Positions 1-9,108 of a stretch of DNA of 64,000 bases are shown here, piece by piece. A model generated the notes under the pieces. That model had not been told where the DNA came from, searched no databases, and worked only from the letters and a program-made list of their open reading frames with translations. The position numbers were made by a program, and so were the translations under genes. The number at the start of each line of letters is the position of its first letter. Within the stretch, counting starts at the first letter, position 1. The DNA lies in NCBI GenBank assembly GCA_003020925.1, contig PXRT01000017.1:193414-257413 (forward strand), written 5' to 3'. Source of the stretch: Halobacteriales archaeon QS_6_64_34. GTDB lineage: Archaea; Halobacteriota; Halobacteria; Halobacteriales; Haloarculaceae.

Positions 1-531
1 GAAGTCTCCTACGACCGCGCCCAAGACGCCATCAACATGGCACGCGCGATGGAGGGCGACGTGGCGGTCCGGGGCGCCGCCGCCGCACTCAAGGAACACC
101 CCGAACTGACCACCCAGTCGAAGAATATCATGGGCGTCGTCGTCCCGCAAATCGACTCGACGGGCGTCAAGAAGTCCCTCGACGAGCGTGGCTACGGCGT
201 GATGGGCACGTCCGCCCGTATCGACGAGGCCGCCGACGCCTACGAGGAACTCATCGAGAACATCATCCTCGCCGCCGAGGTCGAGACGGCGATGAAGAAG
301 ATGCTTGAGGAGATAGAGACGACAAAGCGGCGCGTCAACGCCCTGGAGTTCAAGCTCCTGCCCGACCTCAACGACAACAAGGAGTACATCGAGCAGAAAC
401 TCGAGGAGCAGGAGCGAGAGGAAATCTTCCGCATGAAGAAAATCAAAGCGAAAAAAGAAGCGGAAGAAGACGCCCTCGCGGCCGAAGAGGACGAGGAAGC
501 GAAAGCAGAGCGGCTCAAAGCGGACGACTAA
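1..531 (+). CDS. atpD: A-type (V/A) ATP synthase subunit D, 3' part
   Basis: The reading frame is open from the first base, so the 5' end lies outside the window; about 176 residues remain of the usual 210-230. Subunit D forms the central rotor stalk of the archaeal A1Ao ATP synthase on the cytoplasmic side and couples ion flow to ATP synthesis. The visible part shows the family's central region ([19 protein letters not shown]), followed by a long helix with [14 protein letters not shown], the conserved C-terminal coiled-coil signature. The protein ends in a very acidic, Lys/Glu-rich tail. It is probably the last gene of the atp operon, since the next gene is unrelated and starts after a gap of about 85 nt. 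The assignment is secure; only the start is missing. Confidence 0.95.
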   Translation, partial: EVSYDRAQDAINMARAMEGDVAVRGAAAALKEHPELTTQSKNIMGVVVPQIDSTGVKKSLDERGYGVMGTSARIDEAADAYEELIENIILAAEVETAMKKMLEEIETTKRRVNALEFKLLPDLNDNKEYIEQKLEEQEREEIFRMKKIKAKKEAEEDALAAEEDEEAKAERLKADD

Positions 532-615
532 AACGGGGTTCCGGCCGGTCTTGCCAGGGGCTCGCAACGCCCGGCGTCCGGTACCACTATCGTACCGGCG
601 GTGCGTTCTCTCCGT

Positions 616-1008
616 ATGTCCTGTCAGTCCTGTGGTGGTGACACAGTCGCCGTGTCGGTCCCGGCGGAACTCCGCGAGTATCTGCCCGGCGACGCGCCGA
701 CCGTGACGGTCTGTCGCGACTGTCTGGCGATGGAGCCGACCGACGACGCGGTCGACGGCGTCCCGGACCTGGCGGCGCTGGACGACGCCTTTCCGTCGAA
801 CGCCGAGGCGGCCGTCCCGCTGGTGTTGCTCGTGGGCCTGCTCGACTCGCTGGCGCTGCACCGGGCGGAGATTACGGCGCTGCTCGAACGGGCCGAGCGG
901 GCCGGAACGGACCCGCTGCTGGTCGTGGACCGGCTGGCCGACAGCTACGGCGACGACGCCCACGTCGACCTCGCCGCCCGTCGCCACCAGCTCGAACAAC
1001 TGTTGTGA
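616..1008 (+). CDS. Small zinc-ribbon-like haloarchaeal protein (DUF6276-like)
   Basis: This is a 130-residue protein. It opens with MSCQSCGG, and a second CRDC motif follows about 35 residues later, so two CxxC knuckles could bind one zinc. The rest is helical and hydrophobic, with VLLVGLLDSLALHRAEI and a late RAGTDPLLVVDRLAD segment. I recognise this layout as the haloarchaeal family called DUF6276; its function is unknown. I chose ATG 616 rather than GTG 601 because the first CxxC then begins at residue 3, as expected. It follows atpD on the same strand with a short gap and could be read through from the atp operon. The gene is likely real; the family name is from memory. Confidence 0.75.
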   Translation: MSCQSCGGDTVAVSVPAELREYLPGDAPTVTVCRDCLAMEPTDDAVDGVPDLAALDDAFPSNAEAAVPLVLLVGLLDSLALHRAEITALLERAERAGTDPLLVVDRLADSYGDDAHVDLAARRHQLEQLL

Positions 1009-1037
1009 GTGCCTTCTAACCAGTTAGGTACCATGAA

Positions 1038-1043
1038 TTTATA
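1038..1043 (+). promoter_or_regulatory. TATA-like box without an assigned gene
   Basis: The sequence AATTTATACA lies in the gap between two convergent genes. About 26 nt downstream, at 1064, an ATG opens a 49-codon frame that ends inside the 3' end of prf1. That frame is rich in Arg and Pro and lacks the strong G/C third-position bias of its neighbours, so I do not call it a gene. A small non-coding transcript is an alternative. Confidence 0.3.
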
Positions 1044-1194
1044 CATGCCGCTACTGTCATACGATGCGGCAGACGAGAGCGTGTGTCCGCGTGTGGGCCG
1101 ACACTCTGTCCACGACACTTCCCCACCCCCTTCCCCACTTTCGACAATGTGTAGAGCGACCAGCTCCGTCTGACCGTGTGGTCGGTCGAGGCTA

Positions 1195-2451
1195 TCAGAC
1201 ACCGGTCGAGTAACGCAACAGTCCGGCGACACCGCCAAAGGCCGTCTGGAGCTGCTCGCCTTTCTCGAAGTCCGTCGAGACGAAGACCGTCTCCGTCCCG
1301 CGCTGGTCGGCCAGCTCCATCAGGTGGTCAATGGCGTCCTCCCGTTTGCCGTCTTCGGCATCGACCGTCGCGTTACAGCGCGTACAGTCGTGGTCCGGCG
1401 TCGGCTTCGAGCTGGTGAGAAGGTCGTACTCGTCGTGGCCGTTCTCGCAGGTGTAGGCGATGACGTCTTTCCGGAGGTCCTCGGAGATGAGCAGCTCCTC
1501 GACGGCGCCCATGTTGAGGTTCTGACGGGTCTGGTCGAAGCCGTAGGTGGCCTTGTCCCCGTCGTGGAGCTGCTTGAAGAACTCCTCCATGACCTGCTTG
1601 TCCTGGAGCATCTCGTGTTCCTCCAGGATGTCCTCGGCGGCGTCGACGAGGTCGTAGAGCCCGGACTCGTCGGTGTAAGCGATGTCGAACTTCCCCAGGA
1701 CCATATCCTGTAGCTCGTGGTGGAGGTAGTCGCCGTCGAGGAACTCGTCTTTCGTCGGTGAGGGGCCGCCCACGAGGACGCCGTCTATCTCGTGGCGGTC
1801 CGGGACCATCAGGTCGTTTGCCATCCCCGCGACTTCCTGATAGAAGTTGTCGATGGCCTCCAGTCGCAGGCGGGCGAATCGCTGGGCGGACTGGCCACCT
1901 TTGCGCTGCTTGCCCGGCACCAGCGAGGAGGCGGATTTGACCGGTTCGACCCGTTTGCCCTTGAGCCAGCCGACGTTGGCCTCCCGCCGGTCGAGCACGA
2001 CGAGGCCAAAGAGGCCCTTGTCGGCCAGCATGTTCTCCAGTGGCTCGGTGAGAAAGGCCGAGTCGCAGTGATAGCGAAAGGACTCGATGGGGTCCGGGGG
2101 CGACTCCAGCACTTTGGTCACCATGTTGGTCCGGCCGCCACCGCTGTCGATGGCGCCCGAGAACAGGACCATCCCGTTCTCCGGTGGGTGGTGGTCGTAG
2201 TACCGTAGACGGTCCTTGAGCGAGGTCAGCGCGTCCTGAACGGCTGTCCGAGTGGCCTTCGATTTGATGTTCGAGGCCTCGGAGTGCTCCTGGGTGACGT
2301 GAGCGACGACGTCGCTTAAGAGCTTGTCCTCGGGAACGTAGATAGAGACCAGCTGGGTCCCGGACCCCTCGTACCCCTTGAGTTCCTCGATGACCTTCTT
2401 GAACTCGTATTTCTGTTTGTCAGATTGCTCCTGTCCGTCCTGCTCACTCAT
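1195..2451 (-). CDS. prf1: Peptide chain release factor aRF1
   Basis: A 418-residue archaeal/eukaryal-type class I release factor that reads all three stop codons in the ribosomal A site and triggers peptidyl-tRNA hydrolysis. The N-terminal domain carries the stop-codon-reading NIKS motif (SNIKSKATR, about residues 59-67), and the middle domain carries the catalytic GGQ motif (KGGQSAQR). The C-terminal domain has a Cys pair pattern (CENGHDEYD, then CTRC) typical of archaeal aRF1. The frame is open further upstream to 2568, but that extension encodes a low-quality stretch overlapping a dispersed repeat (2504-2530). I therefore start at ATG 2451 (MSEQDGQEQSDKQKYEFKK), which matches the family's length. 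It is divergent from the MinD-like gene. Confidence 0.95.
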   Translation of the reverse strand: MSEQDGQEQSDKQKYEFKKVIEELKGYEGSGTQLVSIYVPEDKLLSDVVAHVTQEHSEASNIKSKATRTAVQDALTSLKDRLRYYDHHPPENGMVLFSGAIDSGGGRTNMVTKVLESPPDPIESFRYHCDSAFLTEPLENMLADKGLFGLVVLDRREANVGWLKGKRVEPVKSASSLVPGKQRKGGQSAQRFARLRLEAIDNFYQEVAGMANDLMVPDRHEIDGVLVGGPSPTKDEFLDGDYLHHELQDMVLGKFDIAYTDESGLYDLVDAAEDILEEHEMLQDKQVMEEFFKQLHDGDKATYGFDQTRQNLNMGAVEELLISEDLRKDVIAYTCENGHDEYDLLTSSKPTPDHDCTRCNATVDAEDGKREDAIDHLMELADQRGTETVFVSTDFEKGEQLQTAFGGVAGLLRYSTGV

Positions 2452-2503
2452 TACGTTGATTTCGGTGAGGCCGCGTAAGAACCTGTTGACAGCGAGAGCC
2501 CGA

Positions 2504-2530
2504 GCGAGGCCGACCGCAGGGAGGCCTCGA
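2504..2530. repeat. Copy of dispersed repeat family B in the prf1/minD gap
   Basis: The sequence GCGAGGCCGACCGCAGGGAG followed by GCCTCGA recurs almost exactly, inverted, at 24768-24792, and directly at about 43848-43870. It lies upstream of the chosen prf1 start. Its presence is part of the reason for rejecting the longer prf1 frame. Confidence 0.6.
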
Positions 2531-2579
2531 GTCGGCTCAGACATCGTTCGATTGTCATGATGATTCACGGACAGCCGGG

Positions 2580-2586
2580 TTTATAT
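2580..2586 (+). promoter_or_regulatory. TATA box of the MinD-like gene
   Basis: TTTATAT is centred near 2583. A start site about 26 nt downstream would lie near 2609, giving a leader of roughly 9 nt before ATG 2618. This argues against the upstream ATG at 2585, which would lie inside the promoter. Confidence 0.6.
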
Positions 2587-2617
2587 GACTGCCCCTATAG
2601 AACACAGACAACAGATT

Positions 2618-3439
2618 ATGGCGGGGTATGTTTGTACCATCGCGGGCGGGAAAGGCGGTGTCGGCAAGACCACGACTGCTGTCAACGTCGGCGCGGGACT
2701 GCAGGAACTGGGCTACGACGTCGCCGTCGTCGACGCCGACCTCGGGATGGCCAACCTGGGCTCGATGCTGGCGGTCGAGCCCGAAAAGAGCGTCCACGAG
2801 ATTCTGGCCGGTGACGCAGCCGTCAGCGAGGCACTGACCGACGCCCCCGGTGGTCTGACGGTCATCGCCGGCGAACAGTCACTGGATGCCTTTGCCGACG
2901 CCGACCCGGCGAAGCTCCGAAAAGTCATCAAGACGCTCCGGGCCGCCTACGATGTCGTCATCATCGACACCGGCGCGGGTCTGAGCCACGAGGTAGCCGT
3001 ACCCCTGGGACTCGCGGACGGTATCGTCCTCGTGACGACCCCCGACGAGGTCGCCGTCGGCGACACCGTCAAGACCGCCCAGCTGGCCGAGCGCATCGAC
3101 GGTAACCTCATCGGCGGGCTCATAACACGGGTGACACGGCACACCGACGTCGCCGAAATCAACGAGCGCTTCGATTTCCCGCTGCTCGCAGTCATCCCCG
3201 ACGACCCGCAGGCGACCCACGAAGAGCCCTTGGTCCGTAACGAGCCCGACAGCCCCGCTGCGGACGCGTACCTCCGCCTGACCGATGCCTTAGAGCGCGT
3301 GCTCTTCGAGGAGGTCACCGCCGAGACCGACCTCGACACTATCGTCGACGACGCGTGGTTCCTCGACGACGAGGAAGTGGTCGCCGACGACGCAGACGAG
3401 GAAGAGAGTTCCGGCGGCGTCTTCGGCCTGTTCAACTGA
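2618..3439 (+). CDS. minD: MinD/ParA-family ATPase
   Basis: A 273-residue deviant-Walker ATPase. The P-loop GGKGGVGKTT begins near residue 10. Further family motifs are VVDADLGMANLGSML (Walker A') and VVIIDTGAGLSHE (Walker B). Archaeal MinD paralogs use ATP-dependent dimerisation to position surface or motility structures and polar proteins rather than a MinCE system. The last 35 residues form an acidic linker ending in SSGGVFGLFN, which resembles the amphipathic membrane-targeting helix at MinD C-termini. I chose the start at 2618 from the TATA box at 2580. There is no MinE or MinC nearby, so which of the several haloarchaeal MinD paralogs this is cannot be told. The ATPase call is firm; the symbol is tentative. 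Confidence 0.85.
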   Translation: MAGYVCTIAGGKGGVGKTTTAVNVGAGLQELGYDVAVVDADLGMANLGSMLAVEPEKSVHEILAGDAAVSEALTDAPGGLTVIAGEQSLDAFADADPAKLRKVIKTLRAAYDVVIIDTGAGLSHEVAVPLGLADGIVLVTTPDEVAVGDTVKTAQLAERIDGNLIGGLITRVTRHTDVAEINERFDFPLLAVIPDDPQATHEEPLVRNEPDSPAADAYLRLTDALERVLFEEVTAETDLDTIVDDAWFLDDEEVVADDADEEESSGGVFGLFN

Positions 3440-3564
3440 CCGCTAGAGCCACAGCAAAACATACCGCCGGCCAGGAACGCGAGCAACAGTCCCTGGGTCG
3501 CGCTCGGGAGGGCCACGACGAAGACGCCGCCGAGAATGCTCACGACGGCCCCCCACCATGTTGC

Positions 3565-3805
3565 GGTGGTGTTTAGTTAGGCGATTCGGACTGTCACCAG
3601 CCAGAAAGCCCCCGACCGCTCGACTACTGCGACTCGCTGCGCGCTTCACTCACTCCGTTCGTTGCAGTGCTTGCTTCGCCTCGTACGAACGACGGCGGAC
3701 GACGTAAGCACCGCAACGTAGTGAGGAGCGCAGCGAGTCCCCCGAGTTCAGCCAGCCGGGGCTTTCTGGCTCTCTTCCGCGTTTTCTACTAAACTAAACA
3801 CTACC
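3565..3805. repeat. Nested inverted-repeat (foldback) element
   Basis: This fills most of the 390-bp gap between the convergent MinD-like gene and argS. The outer arms are GGTGGTGTTTAGTTAG (3565-3580) and the inverse of CTAAACTAAACACTACC (3789-3805). A second pair is AGCCAGAAAGCCCC (3599-3612) against GGGGCTTTCTGGCT (3758-3771). A third is GACTCGCTGCG (about 3631) against CGCAGCGAGTC (3729-3739). The arms nest, so the whole element could fold into one long imperfect hairpin. Half-copies of the inner arm occur at 35121-35245 and near 37371. It may be a MITE-like element or a bidirectional terminator. The stretch 3440-3560 holds only a hydrophobic frame remnant on the minus strand. Confidence 0.6.
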
Positions 3806-3832
3806 GCTGTTGCAACCAGAAGAACGCAGACG

Positions 3833-5569
3833 CTACATCGAGGTCGGGGCTTCGACGCCGATAGCGTCCAGCGCGTTGGCCACGGTGTGTCGGGTGCCGG
3901 CGACGAGTGCGAGCCGCGCGGCTCGCGTCTCGGGGTCCGCGTCGAGTACGGGACACTCCCGATAGAAGGCGTTGAACGTCTCCGCGACGGTTCGGGTGTA
4001 GGTGGCGACCGTGTGGGGCTGGAGGTCGTCGGCGGCTTCCTCGATGACGGCCGGGAACCGCGCGAGGGCGCGGAGGAGGTCCCGCTCTTCGGGTTCGTCC
4101 AGCCGGTCGAAATCGGGCTCGTCGGGTATCTCGCCGGCGTCTTCGGTAATCCCACAGCAGCGCGCGTGGACGTACTGGACGTAGGGGGCGGACTGGGCCT
4201 CGAAATCGAGCGCGCGCTCCCACTCGAAGGTGATGCCCTTGGTGGGCTGTTTCGAGACGATGTCGTAGCGGACGGCGCCGACGCCGACCTGGTGGGCGAT
4301 GCGTTCGATGTCGGCCTCGTCTAACTCCCCTCGGGTGCGGTCGTCCAGCCGGGACTCGACCTCCTCGCGGGCGCGGGCGATGGCCTCGTCCAGCAGGTCG
4401 TCCAGGTCGATACCGGTCCCTTCGCGGGTGCTCATCCCGCCCTCGGGGAGGTTGACCCAGGAGTAAAACACCTGCCGGAGCTGGTCGGTGTCGTTGCCAA
4501 GCAGGTCCAGCGCGGCGGCGAGTTGGTCGGCCTGCAGGTGGTGGTCCTCGCCCAGAACGGTGACGGCGCGGTCGTAGGTGTCGAACTTCCACTCGTGGTG
4601 GGCCAGGTCACGCGTGGTGTACAGCGAGGTGCCATCGGAGCGCAGGAAGACGAGGTTCTTCTCGAAGTCGGGCAGGTCGAGCTGCCAGGCGTCCTCGTCG
4701 TAGACGGCGCAGTCCAGCTCCTTGAGCCGGGAGACGAGGGCGTCGGTGTCGCCATTGTGCATGAACCGGGTCTCCTTGACGAACTCGTCGAACTCGGCGG
4801 GGAGCCGTTCGAGGGTGATCTGCATCCCACCGAGGACCGTATCCACGACCTCGGCGACACGTTCGTAGGTCCCGTCGTCGCCGTCTTCCAGGCCCCGGAG
4901 GATGGCCTGGATTTCCGCTTCGGCGGCCTCGACGGCGTCCGCCGGTCCGTCTTCGAGAAACGAGTTCCCGTTGCGGTAGTACCGGACCATCTCGTATTCC
5001 GGGGACTCGCGTTCGGGCTCGGGGAGGTCGGACTCGTCGAAGGTCTCGTAGGCCCAGGTGAAGACGGCTATCTGGCGGCCGGCGTCGTTGACGTAGTAGT
5101 GGCGGTCGACGTCGTAGCCGGCGTAGTCCAGTACGCGGGCGACGGCGTCGCCGATGATGGGATTGCGCGCCCGGCCGACGTGGACCGGGCCGGTCGGGTT
5201 CGCGGAGGTGTGCTCGATGACGACGCTGGTCTCGCGGTCGGGCAGGCGGCCGTACTCTTCCCCCGTCGCCGCCGCCAGCGTCTCGGCGAAGTAGGCGTCG
5301 CCGGGCAGGAAGTTCACGTAGGGGCCCTGCGTGGTCACGGCGCCGACGTAGTCGAGCGAACTGGCGTCGACGGCGTCGGCGATGTCGGCGGCTACCTTCG
5401 GCGGCGGCGCGCCGACCTCGCCGGCCAGGCGGAACGCGGCGCTGGAGGCCACGACGGCGTCGACGTCCTCCGGGGGCTCCTCGATACCGAGGTCGTCGGT
5501 CGGGAGGTCCAGGGCCGTCAACGCATCACGGAGTGTGTCTTCGGCCTCCGAACGGAGCTGTCTGAACAT
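3833..5569 (-). CDS. argS: Arginyl-tRNA synthetase
   Basis: A 578-residue class Ia synthetase that attaches arginine to tRNA-Arg in the cytoplasm. The order is standard: an N-terminal Add-1 domain (residues 1-90), the catalytic Rossmann fold with the HIGH-like motif PVHVGRARN (about 128-136), a KMSKS-equivalent loop at [12 protein letters not shown] (about 370), and a C-terminal anticodon-binding helical domain ending in [16 protein letters not shown]. ArgRS enzymes commonly lack a canonical KMSKS, as here. Length and ends fit the family, and the start [13 protein letters not shown] is the usual haloarchaeal one. It is followed on the same strand, upstream in transcription, by the site-2 protease gene with a gap of about 50 nt, so the two may be cotranscribed. 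Confidence 0.96.
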   Translation of the reverse strand: MFRQLRSEAEDTLRDALTALDLPTDDLGIEEPPEDVDAVVASSAAFRLAGEVGAPPPKVAADIADAVDASSLDYVGAVTTQGPYVNFLPGDAYFAETLAAATGEEYGRLPDRETSVVIEHTSANPTGPVHVGRARNPIIGDAVARVLDYAGYDVDRHYYVNDAGRQIAVFTWAYETFDESDLPEPERESPEYEMVRYYRNGNSFLEDGPADAVEAAEAEIQAILRGLEDGDDGTYERVAEVVDTVLGGMQITLERLPAEFDEFVKETRFMHNGDTDALVSRLKELDCAVYDEDAWQLDLPDFEKNLVFLRSDGTSLYTTRDLAHHEWKFDTYDRAVTVLGEDHHLQADQLAAALDLLGNDTDQLRQVFYSWVNLPEGGMSTREGTGIDLDDLLDEAIARAREEVESRLDDRTRGELDEADIERIAHQVGVGAVRYDIVSKQPTKGITFEWERALDFEAQSAPYVQYVHARCCGITEDAGEIPDEPDFDRLDEPEERDLLRALARFPAVIEEAADDLQPHTVATYTRTVAETFNAFYRECPVLDADPETRAARLALVAGTRHTVANALDAIGVEAPTSM

Positions 5570-5616
5570 ACGCCACCTCGGCCGGCGGGGAGTAAATGGG
5601 TAACGAAACGCCGGGC

Positions 5617-7377
5617 CTAGGCGAAAAAGCGCGGGCCAAACAGCATCACGAACAGGCCGGCTATCATCGACAGGGTCACCGCAAGCGTCACGGCCGTCGT
5701 GAGGCTCCGCCGGCCGGGGACGGGCAGCCGGGAGACGACCGACTCCGTCGACGCCCGCAGGATGTGCCCGCCGTCCAGCGGGAAGGTCGGGATGAGGTTG
5801 AACTGGCCGATGACGACGTTAATCCACCCGGTCCAGAACAGGACGTTCGCCAGCAGGAAGACGGCCGACTCCCCCAGCAGGCCAAGTGGCCCTTCGACCG
5901 TGTAGAAGTCGACCCAGAAGCCGGTGAAGCCGGGGAAGTTGTACCCGATGCCACCGCCGGGTGCCTCGCCGATGACCGGGAGGACGAAGGCGAAATAAAT
6001 CTGGCGGAAGAAGCCGGTGTCGGCTGACTCGGCCCCGTCGCCGCCGATGCCGTTCAGGAACGCCGCTGCCGGGTACCGGTCGAGGCCGAAGTCGTTGACC
6101 TCGATACCCGACACCCCCCGCTCGGGGGAGATGCCGAGCAAGGCGTTGCCGTCGCCGTCGTCGCCAGCGGTGACGTTGTAGGTGCGGCGGTCGCCGTCGA
6201 CGTAGGCGGTGACCGTCATTTCCTCGCCGGCCGAGCGGTTGTCGAGCACGTCACGGAGTTCGGCCGTGTTCACGGTTCGCTCGCCGTCTATCCGCGTGAT
6301 GATGACGCCGGCCCCGGCGGGCCCACCGGCGTCGGCAAAGGCCCCGTCGGCGCCGACCAGCGCGTAGCTCCCGGTCGGCATCGTCACGGTGTGGCCCGCT
6401 TCGGTCCGAATCTCGGCGACGGGGGTCGCCCGCGAGGCGTCGACGAACTGCTCGGTCGTCGAGACGTTCGTCCCGTTGACGCTGACGATGGTCTCGCCGC
6501 TCTCGAGGGGCGCGCTCTCGACGGCGCTGCTGACGACCGCCGAGCGCCTGACCGTCACCGACTCCTTCTCCCGGAACTCGACTGTCACGCGCGTCTCGTT
6601 GGTCGCCGCGAGCGCCGATTCTAGGTCGTCGGGACTGGTCACCTCCTGACCGTTGATGCCCGTTATCACGTCACCCGATTCGATGCCCGCCGCCGCCGCC
6701 GGGGTCTCCTCGACGGTGTTGCCGACGTGGTAGCCGTCGACGACGGCGATAGAGCCCGCTATCGGCCCGAACAGGAACAAGAGCGCGAGAAACGACAGCG
6801 CGAAGTTGTTGGTCACGCCGGCCGCGTACATCCGAACCTGTGCGCCGCGATTTGACTGCAGGAGTTCGGACTCGTCGGGTTCGACGAAGGCGCCGATGGG
6901 GACGACCGCAAGCAGCGCCAGTCCCATCGACTCGATGCTGATGTCCTCGACCCGACAGAACAGCCCGTGACCGCCCTCGTGGACGACCAGCGCCAGCACC
7001 AGCCCGAACACGATTTCGGGCGCGACCGACAGCGGGAGGAAGTCGTTGACGCCCGGAATCGCCAGGGCGTTTCGGGGCTCGTTCAGCGCCGACGGCTGTG
7101 GGTCGACGACCGCCTGGTAGGCGCTGAAGGCGACCAGCAGCGCCTCGCCGACCATCACCACCAGGGCGGCGCCGACCCCCAGGTTCCCCCAGGCCCGCCA
7201 GAACCGTTTCGGCCGGGCGAGCCGCGTCAGTATCTGCTTGCCCCGTTGGGTGTGAATCGTCGCGAGCGGGCCACTGAGGTTCACGTACTCGGGTATTATA
7301 TTACGGGACTTGAGCACCATCGCCGCCAGCGTGTACGTGGCGAGTCCAACGAGTACCCACGTCAGCGTGCCCACCAT
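5617..7377 (-). CDS. Site-2 protease family protein (M50) with PDZ domains
   Basis: A 586-residue polytopic membrane metalloprotease. Transmembrane segments occur near residues 3-20 and 70-90. The zinc-binding HEGGH motif ([10 protein letters not shown]) lies around residue 133. Two PDZ-like segments follow ([16 protein letters not shown] and [13 protein letters not shown]). The third-ligand motif is [11 protein letters not shown] (about residue 543). This is the RseP/S2P architecture, in which a transmembrane substrate is cut inside the bilayer to release a signal or clear a membrane remnant. The protein is longer than bacterial RseP because of the periplasm-side insert. Substrates are unknown. 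It lies between argS and lysS on the same strand. A second, shorter M50 protease lies at 10456-11664. Confidence 0.9.
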   Translation of the reverse strand: MVGTLTWVLVGLATYTLAAMVLKSRNIIPEYVNLSGPLATIHTQRGKQILTRLARPKRFWRAWGNLGVGAALVVMVGEALLVAFSAYQAVVDPQPSALNEPRNALAIPGVNDFLPLSVAPEIVFGLVLALVVHEGGHGLFCRVEDISIESMGLALLAVVPIGAFVEPDESELLQSNRGAQVRMYAAGVTNNFALSFLALLFLFGPIAGSIAVVDGYHVGNTVEETPAAAAGIESGDVITGINGQEVTSPDDLESALAATNETRVTVEFREKESVTVRRSAVVSSAVESAPLESGETIVSVNGTNVSTTEQFVDASRATPVAEIRTEAGHTVTMPTGSYALVGADGAFADAGGPAGAGVIITRIDGERTVNTAELRDVLDNRSAGEEMTVTAYVDGDRRTYNVTAGDDGDGNALLGISPERGVSGIEVNDFGLDRYPAAAFLNGIGGDGAESADTGFFRQIYFAFVLPVIGEAPGGGIGYNFPGFTGFWVDFYTVEGPLGLLGESAVFLLANVLFWTGWINVVIGQFNLIPTFPLDGGHILRASTESVVSRLPVPGRRSLTTAVTLAVTLSMIAGLFVMLFGPRFFA

Positions 7378-7464
7378 CTAATTGACGGTTGGGCCAGCAA
7401 AGCAAGAGGGTTTGGTTTGGCCGTGCTGCGGTCACCGACACCGTCGCTCGCGGGGTCCCGCTGC

Positions 7465-9108
7465 TCACGCTTCGCGTCGGAGTCGCTCGACGACGAACTC
7501 CCGGTCGAGTTTCCCCATGAAGGTCCCGAGCTGTGGCCCCTCGGTGTCGTCGAACAGCAGGCGGTAGCCGGCGGCGAAGAAGTCGCTGACTTCGATGTCG
7601 TGTCGCTTTGCCGTCTCGTAAATCTCGCTCTGGATTTCTTCGCCGTCGTGGCCGGCCGCGACAAAGTCCGCGAGGTCGTCGAGGGCCGCCCCCATCCCGG
7701 CGTCGAAATCGACGTCTGGCATCTCGGCGCGCTTGAGTTCGTAGTCGAACTCGTTGCCGGTGTGGCGGGCCCAGCGCTGGGCGCGTTCGACGCGGGCCAG
7801 TGCGTCCGCTACGGCCCACTCGGGGGCGTCTTCCGGGATGTGCCCTTCCTTGCGGGCGATTTGCTCGCGGAGGGCGGGGTCCTCGGTCATCCCAAGGACG
7901 GCGGCGAAGGTGTAGGGGATGCGCACTCGCTCCTCGCTGGGTTCGTCGACGACCATCGGGTAGGCCCGCTCGGCGAGTTCCGCCTCGGCCTCGTCGCGGG
8001 GCTCGATGTCGCCGAAGTACACCGCTTCGAACCGGTCGAACTCGTCGACCAGTCGGTCGACGCTCTCGATGGAGAAGTCCCGCTGCTTACGGGGGTTCTT
8101 GACGAAGAAATACCGGAGCACTTCGGGTTCGAGAATCGAACGCACTTCCTCGACGGTGACGACGTTGCCCGACGAGGACGAGAGGGGCTCGCCCTCCAGC
8201 GTGAACCACTCATAGACCATCGGGACCGGCGGTTCGATATCCAGCACGTTCTCTGCGATGTCCTCGCCCGAGGGCCAGGACCCCTCGGCGTGGTCCTTCC
8301 CGAACGGCTCGAAGTCGATACCCAGAATCTCCCACTGGCCGGGCCACTCGAATCGCCAGGGGAGTTTTCCCTCGCGGAGCGTGGCGACGCCCTCGTGGCC
8401 ACACCCCCCGATTGTCCGGTCGCCGGCTTCGACGTCCGCACAGACGTAGTGGACTTCGCCCGCGTCGAGGTCGACCTCGGTGATGCCCTCGGTGAGTTTC
8501 CCGCACGCCTCACATTGGGGCAGGAAAGGGACGTAGTCGTCGTCGACCTTGTTCTGGTACGCCGCGAGGACCTCCCGGGCGCGGTCGGCCCGCTCGAGTA
8601 CTCGCCGTGTAACGGCCTCGAACTCGCCTTCGGCGTACAGTTCGGTGTTCGAGACGAAGTCGACGTCCACGCCCACTAACTCGGCGCTCTTTTTTAACAG
8701 GTTGGTGAAGTGAGCGCCATACGAGCCACAGTCACAGTCGAATGGGTCCGGGATGTCGGTGTAGGGCTTCCCGAGGTTGCGCCCGAGCGCGCCCGCGTCG
8801 ACCTCGCCCAGGCCGACGATGTTCCAGTCCAGGTCGGCGAGCTGTCGGGGCACCGCCCGCAGACGGTCCCTGTCGTCGGCGGTAAAGACCTGCCGGACCT
8901 CGTGCCCTCGGTCACGAAGGGACTGGGCGACGTAGTAGCCCCGCATAATCTCGTTGAAGTGGCCGATGTGGGGCACACCGGAGGGTGAGACGCCGCCCTT
9001 GATGACGATTGGCTCCTCGGGGTCGCGGGCCTCGATGGCGTCGGCGACCGAGTCGGCCCAGAACGCCCGCTCGCTGCCGCGCCCGACCTCGTAGGGGTCT
9101 TCGGCCAT
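7465..9108 (-). CDS. lysS: Class I lysyl-tRNA synthetase
   Basis: A 547-residue class I-type LysRS, the form found in most euryarchaeotes instead of the class II enzyme. It charges tRNA-Lys. The HIGH-like motif is PSGVPHIGHFNEI (about residues 42-54), and the KMSKS-equivalent is LSSSSGNVV (about 310). Between them is a zinc-binding insert with CEACGKL and CADVEAGDRTIGGCGH. The C-terminal helical anticodon domain ends in LDREFVVERLRREA. The gene starts one base before pyrH ends, so pyrH and lysS are very likely one transcript with coupled translation. Length and motifs are complete. Confidence 0.96.
   Translation of the reverse strand: MAEDPYEVGRGSERAFWADSVADAIEARDPEEPIVIKGGVSPSGVPHIGHFNEIMRGYYVAQSLRDRGHEVRQVFTADDRDRLRAVPRQLADLDWNIVGLGEVDAGALGRNLGKPYTDIPDPFDCDCGSYGAHFTNLLKKSAELVGVDVDFVSNTELYAEGEFEAVTRRVLERADRAREVLAAYQNKVDDDYVPFLPQCEACGKLTEGITEVDLDAGEVHYVCADVEAGDRTIGGCGHEGVATLREGKLPWRFEWPGQWEILGIDFEPFGKDHAEGSWPSGEDIAENVLDIEPPVPMVYEWFTLEGEPLSSSSGNVVTVEEVRSILEPEVLRYFFVKNPRKQRDFSIESVDRLVDEFDRFEAVYFGDIEPRDEAEAELAERAYPMVVDEPSEERVRIPYTFAAVLGMTEDPALREQIARKEGHIPEDAPEWAVADALARVERAQRWARHTGNEFDYELKRAEMPDVDFDAGMGAALDDLADFVAAGHDGEEIQSEIYETAKRHDIEVSDFFAAGYRLLFDDTEGPQLGTFMGKLDREFVVERLRREA

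Noticed and set aside
1064..1213. 49-codon frame behind the orphan TATA box
   Set aside because: Arg/Pro-rich with random third positions and an overlap with the prf1 3' end; kept only as a promoter observation.
2452..2568. 39-residue N-terminal extension of aRF1
   Set aside because: It contains repeat-family B sequence and is absent from the aRF1 family; the standard N-terminus begins at 2451.
4523..5620. 365-codon plus-strand frame opposite argS
   Set aside because: Antisense frame, Val/Gly/Asp-rich without motifs.
6967..8679. 570-codon plus-strand frame over the site-2 protease and lysS genes
   Set aside because: It is the antisense mirror frame typical of GC-rich genes; it has no domain and the minus-strand genes are certain.
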